Shown here piece after piece: positions 33,935 through 38,194 of a stretch of DNA of 38,194 nt. The notes below the pieces were generated by a model that had not been told where the DNA came from, ran no database searches, and was given only the letters and a program-made list of their open reading frames with translations. The stretch spans positions 1-38,194 of the forward strand of contig NZ_FZPH01000035.1 of assembly GCF_900188485.1 (NCBI RefSeq). The letters run 5' to 3'. Origin of the DNA: Asanoa hainanensis (lineage in GTDB: Bacteria > Actinomycetota > Actinomycetes > Mycobacteriales > Micromonosporaceae). The translations under genes were made by a program, and so were the position numbers. The stretch's first letter is position 1; every line of letters starts with the position of its first letter.

Positions 33935-35271
33935 GCCGGCACCACCTCGAGCGAGACCTCGTCCGGCACGTGCCGGCGGACCGACTCGACCCGCAGGCGG
34001 GCCCGACCCGGCGACACCGGCTCGGCGTCCTCCGAGAGCACCGGCGGCAGCTCGACCAGCACCACGTCGCCCGGGTTGGGCACCCGGCCGAGCCGTTGCA
34101 GCACCAGGCCGGAGAGGGTGTCGTAGGTGGGCGACGTCGGCAGCACCACGCCGGTGGCCTCGGCCGCCTCGTCGAGGCGCCAGCGGCCGGGCAGCGACCA
34201 CAGGCCGTCGGGGCGGTGGCGGGCGGAGGGCTGCGGCAGGTCGTCCTCGTCGTGGATCTCGCCGACCAGCTCCTCGGCCACGTCCTCGAGGCTGATCACG
34301 CCGGCGAAGCCGCCGTACTCGTCGATCACGCAGGCGAGCTGGCGGTGCTCGGCGCGCAGCCGCTCCAGCACCGCCGGCAACGGCAGTGTCTCCGGCACCA
34401 GCACGGCGGGCGCGGCGAGGGTCTCGACCAGCACCGTGCCGCGGTCCGCGGGCTCCACCTCGACGATGTCGGCGACCGCGACGATGCCGCGTACGTCGTC
34501 GACGGCCGAGCCGAGCACGGGGAACCGGGTGTGGCCGGTGTCGAGCAGCGCGACCACCCGCACCGCCGGGTCGGACGCCCGGACCGTGACCACGTCCACC
34601 CGGGGCACCATCGCGTCGCCGGCCGTCCGGATGCGGAAGTCGAGACCGTGGTCGAGCAGCCGCGACGTGTCGGCGTCGAGCTGGCCGGACTGGCGCGAGC
34701 TCTCGATGATCCGGTCGAGATCCTCGGTCGTCGCGCCCTGCGGCAGCTCCTCGACCGGGTGAATGCCGACCGAGCGGAGCAGCTTGTTGGAGGTCGCGTC
34801 GAACAACTTGATCAACGGCCCGGCGATCTTCAGGTACGCCACCGTCGGCCGGGACAACGCGCGGGCCAGCGCGTCGGGCTTGGCGATGGCGAGGTTCTTG
34901 GGCGCGAGCTCGCCGACCACCATCTGGATCACGGTGGCGATCAACAGCGCGATGGCCACGGAGATGGTGGCGGTGACGCCTTCGGACGCGCCGCTCAGGC
35001 CGACGAGGTCGGCGATGCCCTCGCCGAGGTACGGCTCGGCCAGGTAACCAGCGAGCAGGGCGGTGACGGTGATGCCGAGCTGCGCTCCGGAGAGCATGAA
35101 CGACAAGCGGGACGTCACGTGCAGCGCGCGTTCGGCGGCGGCGTCGCCTGCTTCGGCCTCAGCGCGCAGCTTGGACCGGTCGACAGCGACGTAAGCGAAC
35201 TCCTGGGCCACGAAGAAGCCGGTCGCCACCGTCAGCGCGACGATGATCACGAGGCCCAGCAGGATCAGCAT
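33931..35271 (-). CDS. CNNM/CorC-type hemolysin-family transporter, full length
   Basis: A 446-residue protein with all family parts: CNNM membrane domain (ATGFFVAQEFAYVAVDRSKL, LSGAQLGITVTALLAGYLAE, VVGELAPKNLAIAKP), two CBS motifs (MVPRVDVVTVRA; LACVIDEYGGFAGVISLEDV) and the C-terminal CorC domain, including the WSLPGRWRLDE segment. It is probably a Mg2+/Co2+ efflux or sodium-coupled Mg2+ transporter; the exact ion is not settled for this branch. First gene of a coupled pair and preceded by a hairpin-rich leader. ATG at 35271; no Shine-Dalgarno is evident, so the leader structure may govern translation. Confidence 0.93.
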   Translation of the reverse strand: MLILLGLVIIVALTVATGFFVAQEFAYVAVDRSKLRAEAEAGDAAAERALHVTSRLSFMLSGAQLGITVTALLAGYLAEPYLGEGIADLVGLSGASEGVTATISVAIALLIATVIQMVVGELAPKNLAIAKPDALARALSRPTVAYLKIAGPLIKLFDATSNKLLRSVGIHPVEELPQGATTEDLDRIIESSRQSGQLDADTSRLLDHGLDFRIRTAGDAMVPRVDVVTVRASDPAVRVVALLDTGHTRFPVLGSAVDDVRGIVAVADIVEVEPADRGTVLVETLAAPAVLVPETLPLPAVLERLRAEHRQLACVIDEYGGFAGVISLEDVAEELVGEIHDEDDLPQPSARHRPDGLWSLPGRWRLDEAAEATGVVLPTSPTYDTLSGLVLQRLGRVPNPGDVVLVELPPVLSEDAEPVSPGRARLRVESVRRHVPDEVSLEVVPA

Positions 35272-35284
35272 GACCGGAAGACGC

Positions 35285-35304
35285 TTTGCCGCGGCAGCGG
35301 CAAA
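35285..35304 (-). promoter_or_regulatory. Hairpin in the leader of the CNNM/CorC gene
   Basis: TTTGCCGC (35285-35292) and GCGGCAAA (35297-35304) form a perfect 8-bp stem with a GGCA loop, ending 14 bp before the minus-strand ATG. It lies where the ribosome would bind, so it could control translation. It does not match the magnesium-sensing M-box riboswitch consensus as I know it. Confidence 0.4.
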
Positions 35305-35336
35305 ATGTCTGAGGACCCTAGGTGAATCTGTGCGGG

Positions 35337-35357
35337 AAGCCGGTCGGAGACCGGCTT
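35337..35357 (-). terminator. Hairpin between the ABC and CNNM genes
   Basis: AAGCCGGTC (35337-35345) and GACCGGCTT (35349-35357) form a perfect 9-bp stem with a 3-nt loop. It lies 63 bp past the ABC transporter stop and 66 bp before the CNNM start, both on the minus strand. It may terminate the ABC transcript; without a T-tract it may instead be part of the CNNM leader. Confidence 0.5.
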
Positions 35358-35419
35358 GGTACTACCTTCATCCACCCGCCGAGATTATCGGGATTCGCTG
35401 AGGGTTCGCTGGGAACTTG

Positions 35420-37297
35420 CTAACCGAGGTAGCCGCTGGCCTGGAGGTGGAAGAGTTCCTGGTAGAGCCCGCCGGCAGCGACCAGCTCCGCGTGACTGCC
35501 GTGCTGCACGATGCGGCCGTGGTGCAGCACGTAGATCTGGTCGGCGTGCCGCACGTTGGCGAGCCGGTGTGTGATCAGCACCACCGTGCGGTCCGGGCGG
35601 CGGCGCAGCTGCTGGAACATCGCGTGCTCGGCCCGGGCGTCCAGGGCCGACGACGGCTCGTCACAGATCAACAGGGCGGCGTCCCGATAGAAGCCGCGGG
35701 CCGCGACCAGGCGCTGCCACTGGCCGCCGGACAGGTCGTGGCCGTCCTTGAACTGCCGGTTCAGCAGCGTCGCGTACCCCTTGGGCAGCTCTTCGATCAT
35801 CTCGTGGGCCAGCGCCGCGGTCGCCGCGTCGACGACCGTAGGGCCGGTCTCCCGATCGCCGCGCCCGACCGCGATGTTCTGGTGCGCGGTGAAGGGGAAC
35901 TTCCACCAGTCCTGGGTGATCACCGCGACCTGCGCGGCCCGACTGGCCGGGTCGAGCCGCCGCACGTCGACCCCGTTCCAGGTGATGGTGCCGCCGGTCG
36001 GCTGGTAGAGCCCCGCGAGCAGCTTCGCGAGGCTGGACTTGCCGGAGCCGTTCTCGCCGACCAGCGCGATCACCTGACCCTTGCGTACGGTCAGCGTCAC
36101 CTCGTCGACGGCCGGCGTGTCGGTGTCGGGGTAGCGCAGGCTGGCCCGGTCGAGCCGGATCTCGGCGAAGTCGCTGGCCGGCTCACCGCTCGGTTCGGGT
36201 GCCTGCGCCCAGGCCCGGTCGACGAACGCGCGGAAGTCGCCGTAGTAGAGGGCGTCCTCGTACAACCGGTTGGTCGCGTAGATCGCGGTGTTGAGTCCCA
36301 TCTGTGCGGCCTGCAGGGCCAGCAGCGCGGTCGCGGCGGCGGCCAACGGGATCGCGCCGTCGACGAGCATCCAGCCGAGCACGCCGTACAACGCCAAGCT
36401 GGCCAGGCCGCCCACGGCCGCGCCGACGGTCCGGGTGCCGGTCTGCGCGCGGACCAGCCGCATCTCCGCCGCCGTCTGGCCGCGCATGATCCGCTCGTAC
36501 TGGCCGAGCAGGAAGTCCCGCATCTGGTAGCTGCGTACCTCGGCCGCGGTGTGCCGGTTGGCCATGATGCTGCCGAGCAGCCACATCCGCCGGCGCCGAC
36601 CGATGAATGCCAGCATGGCCAGGTATTCCCGGCGGGCCATCCGCACCGCCGTCACCGCCGACGGGATCGCCGCGAGGATCAGGCAGGGCAGCAGGATCGG
36701 CTCGATGACGGCGATCGCGGCGGCCGTGGCGGCAACCCGGACCAGGCCGGTCAACAGGTCCACACTGGAGTTGACGATCGAGGCCGCCTCGACGATGCCC
36801 CGGTCCTTGGCGCGGTCCATCTCCTCCGCGAAGCCCGAGTCGTCGAACGCGGCCAGCCCGACCGCCGTGGTGGCGCCGAACAGCCGCAGCTCGACCGCGT
36901 AGTTGATCTGCGGAGCCATCCGGGCCTGGGCCCAACCGGCGGCGATGGTCAACCCGCCCCGGATCGAGACGGCGACCGCGGCCACGACCAGCGCGGGCAG
37001 GGCGGCCGCGATCCGGTCCGGGGTGGGTCCGGCGGCGAACAGCTCGGTCAGCACCGTGCTGGTGGCCAGCAGCCCGAAGGTGGTGGCGACACCGGCGACG
37101 ACGTTGAAGGCGATGGCGGCGATCGTGTCGACCCGGTTGGCCTGCCAGGCCAGGGCGAGCGCCTCCCGGACGATCGCCGGCAACCGGCGGGCGACGGCCC
37201 AGAAGCTGGTCTCGGCGAAGGACTCGCTGTGGTGAAGCCAGCCGGCGGCCTCCAGCTCCGGCAAGGCGTCGTGGTCGTCGATCGTCTGCTGAGCCAC
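35420..37297 (-). CDS. ABC transporter, fused permease and ATP-binding protein (exporter type)
   Basis: A 625-residue half-transporter. The N-terminal membrane domain (about residues 40-330) has around six helices; the ATPase follows with Walker A GENGSGKSS, signature LSGGQWQRL, Walker B LLICDEPSSALD and the switch His in THRL. It would dimerise and export a substrate (lipid, peptide or drug) that cannot be read. The usual Q-loop is present in VITQDWW. The GTG at 37297 is supported by AGGAG nine bases upstream; longer versions run into the opposite-strand acetyltransferase gene and are not coding. It is divergent from that gene. Confidence 0.92.
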   Translation of the reverse strand: MAQQTIDDHDALPELEAAGWLHHSESFAETSFWAVARRLPAIVREALALAWQANRVDTIAAIAFNVVAGVATTFGLLATSTVLTELFAAGPTPDRIAAALPALVVAAVAVSIRGGLTIAAGWAQARMAPQINYAVELRLFGATTAVGLAAFDDSGFAEEMDRAKDRGIVEAASIVNSSVDLLTGLVRVAATAAAIAVIEPILLPCLILAAIPSAVTAVRMARREYLAMLAFIGRRRRMWLLGSIMANRHTAAEVRSYQMRDFLLGQYERIMRGQTAAEMRLVRAQTGTRTVGAAVGGLASLALYGVLGWMLVDGAIPLAAAATALLALQAAQMGLNTAIYATNRLYEDALYYGDFRAFVDRAWAQAPEPSGEPASDFAEIRLDRASLRYPDTDTPAVDEVTLTVRKGQVIALVGENGSGKSSLAKLLAGLYQPTGGTITWNGVDVRRLDPASRAAQVAVITQDWWKFPFTAHQNIAVGRGDRETGPTVVDAATAALAHEMIEELPKGYATLLNRQFKDGHDLSGGQWQRLVAARGFYRDAALLICDEPSSALDARAEHAMFQQLRRRPDRTVVLITHRLANVRHADQIYVLHHGRIVQHGSHAELVAAGGLYQELFHLQASGYLG

Positions 37298-37357
37298 AGG
37301 GCCGCTCCTGGTTTGCCGGGGGGCAGCGTGGTCTCCATCCACTCTAGTCTCGGTCCC

Positions 37358-37843
37358 GTGGAGATTCGCGAGGCTTCGGCGGCCGATTGGCCGCGCATCT
37401 ATCCGTTCTTCGCCGCCATCACGGATGCCGGCGGCACCTATGCCTATCCCCTCGACCACACGCTGGAGTCGGCGCGTCCGTGGTGGATGGAGCCGCCGCC
37501 GGGCGTGACCGTCGTCGCGACGGACGGCGGGGAGATCCTGGGCTCGGCGAAGATGGGACCCAACCGCCCGGGTCGCGGCGCGCACATCGCGACGGCCAGC
37601 TTCATGGTCGATCCGGCGCACCAGGGACGCGGCATCGGCAAGGCCCTCGGCACCTATGCGGTCGAGTGGGCGCGGGCGCAGGGCTACGTGGGGATGCAGT
37701 TCAACGCCGTGGTGTCGACCAACGTCGTCGCGGTGCGGCTGTGGCAGCAACTCGGCTTCACGATCATGACGACCATCCCGGAAGCCTTCGACCATCGCGT
37801 GCACGGTTTGGTCGGCTTGCACGTCATGTACCAAAAGTTCTGA
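37358..37843 (+). CDS. GNAT-family N-acetyltransferase
   Basis: A 161-residue acetyl-CoA-dependent N-acetyltransferase. It begins EIREASAADWPRIYPFF and contains the acetyl-CoA loop QGRGIGKAL after the strand ATASFMVDP, then the motif-B pattern NVVAVRLWQQLGF. This subgroup acetylates amines in small molecules or protein N-termini; the substrate is unknown. GTG start, 60 bp from the divergent ABC gene; the short gap should hold both promoters. Length is typical. Confidence 0.9.
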   Translation: MEIREASAADWPRIYPFFAAITDAGGTYAYPLDHTLESARPWWMEPPPGVTVVATDGGEILGSAKMGPNRPGRGAHIATASFMVDPAHQGRGIGKALGTYAVEWARAQGYVGMQFNAVVSTNVVAVRLWQQLGFTIMTTIPEAFDHRVHGLVGLHVMYQKF

Positions 37844-37996
37844 GCGGCTTACGTTAGCATTAGTCCTTTTTGGAGGAAAGATGACTCATACTTTCGGCTA
37901 GCTTCTTCTCGCTGACCGGCTTAGAGTGAGCGTCGATTGGTTAACCCGTGCTCCATAGCAAAGATCGCTATTCGGGTACGTCCTGGGAGGCCCACG
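37844..37996 (+). promoter_or_regulatory. AT-richer leader with a six-codon mini-ORF before the sigma factor
   Basis: The 153-bp gap is clearly less GC-rich. At 37881-37901 an ATG preceded by GGAGGAAAG six or so bases upstream opens MTHTFG followed by TAG, an unusually strong ribosome site for so short a frame. The sigma factor has its own GGGAGG at 37985-37990. The mini-ORF could be a leader peptide or a vestige. A GGGTAC at about 37974 resembles a SigF-type -10 but lacks a matching -35 at the right distance. Confidence 0.38.
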
Positions 37997-38194
37997 ATGT
38001 CGACGCAGACCCTCTTCAAGTCCACTCCGGACACGGCGGAGCCGACTGAGCTGCTCGCCGCCCTGGCCGCGCTGCCAGCCGACCACCCGTCCCGGGCGAC
38101 GTTGCGCGACCGCACCATCGAGGCCTGGCTCCCCCTGGCCAACCACCTCGCCCACCGCTACAGCGGCCGCGGCGAACCCACCGACGACCTCCTC
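37997..38194 (+). CDS. SigF/SigB/SigG-type RNA polymerase sigma factor, 5' part only
   Basis: The first 66 residues of a sigma-70 family protein, cut by the window end. After a variable N-terminus the sequence reads WLPLANHLAHRYSGRGEPTDDLL, the start of region 2.1/2.2 of the stress- and differentiation-type sigma factors (SigF/SigB/SigG group), in which LAxRYSGRGEPxDDL is characteristic. These factors govern general stress or sporulation responses and are usually held by anti-sigma kinases. ATG with GGGAGG at 37985-37990. Full length is not visible. Confidence 0.9.
   Translation, partial: MSTQTLFKSTPDTAEPTELLAALAALPADHPSRATLRDRTIEAWLPLANHLAHRYSGRGEPTDDLL

Noticed and set aside
35272-35419. 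M-box (magnesium) or cobalamin riboswitch upstream of the CNNM gene
   Set aside because: Short look-alikes exist (GCCGCTGCC, AAATGTC, GGTGAATC), but the ordered consensus blocks are absent on the minus strand, too little sequence remains before the ATG, and some of the matches are on the strand without a gene.
35417-37357. Long plus-strand open frame running into the acetyltransferase
   Set aside because: It is antisense to an ABC transporter with all ATPase motifs and has an His/Gln/Arg-rich composition typical of a shadow frame. Only the last 161 codons, from 37358, are the real GNAT gene.
37930-37996. SigF-type promoter before the last sigma factor gene
   Set aside because: GGGTAC fits the -10, but the only GTTAA lies about 29 bp upstream instead of around 15, so the match is not credible.
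1-38194. CRISPR arrays, rRNA and tRNA genes
   Set aside because: No regularly spaced repeats, no rRNA-like stretches and no cloverleaf with a T-loop GGTTCGA were found on either strand by eye.

Overview
The window looks like chromosomal DNA of a high-GC actinomycete. GC is high almost throughout, third codon positions are nearly always G or C, GTG and TTG starts are frequent, and stop/start overlaps of the GTGA, ATGA and TTGA kind are common. The gene families (large LuxR regulators with an ATPase domain, SigE-type sigma factors paired with a membrane propeller protein, CHAT operons, secreted RILDTR-repeat proteins, SigF-type sigma factor) fit Micromonosporaceae or a close relative. That placement is inference.

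Left part (1-15.6 kb): an MFS exporter; a beta-carbonic anhydrase remnant that has lost its zinc-site N-terminus; a 919-aa LuxR-type ATPase regulator; a coupled alpha/beta hydrolase and SDR pair; a secreted three-repeat protein; three small membrane proteins; a flavin disulfide reductase followed by a PoxB-type pyruvate oxidase; and a TetR regulator divergent from an SDR, with two palindromic operators between them.

Middle (15.2-23.3 kb) is accessory and eroded. It holds small hypothetical genes, a frameshifted gene with gene debris beside it, a lipoprotein, an ANT-like nucleotidyltransferase, a NADAR-family protein, then a roughly 550-bp stretch without a gene leading into a 726-aa KAP-type membrane NTPase. 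That gene is visibly poorer in GC and carries five TTA codons. It abuts the broken 3' end of a multiply disrupted pseudogene, which suggests acquired DNA.

The most interesting unit is at 23.7-28.9 kb: four genes reading the same way, every junction a 4-bp stop/start overlap. They encode a polytopic membrane protein with a helical cytoplasmic tail, a TPR-CHAT protease with intact His/Cys dyad, a small cysteine-rich protein and a three-helix membrane protein. This looks like a membrane-associated protease module, possibly for stress response, defence or regulated cell death; no substrate or trigger can be read from the sequence.

Right part (28.9-38.2 kb) is ordinary: a winged-helix regulator with its membrane partner, a SigE-type sigma factor with a membrane propeller protein, a membrane-anchored protein, two coupled CNNM/CorC-type transporters behind a structured leader, an ABC exporter half-transporter, a GNAT acetyltransferase, and the start of a SigF/SigB-type sigma factor cut by the window end. 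I saw no rRNA, tRNA, CRISPR array, transposase or integrase.
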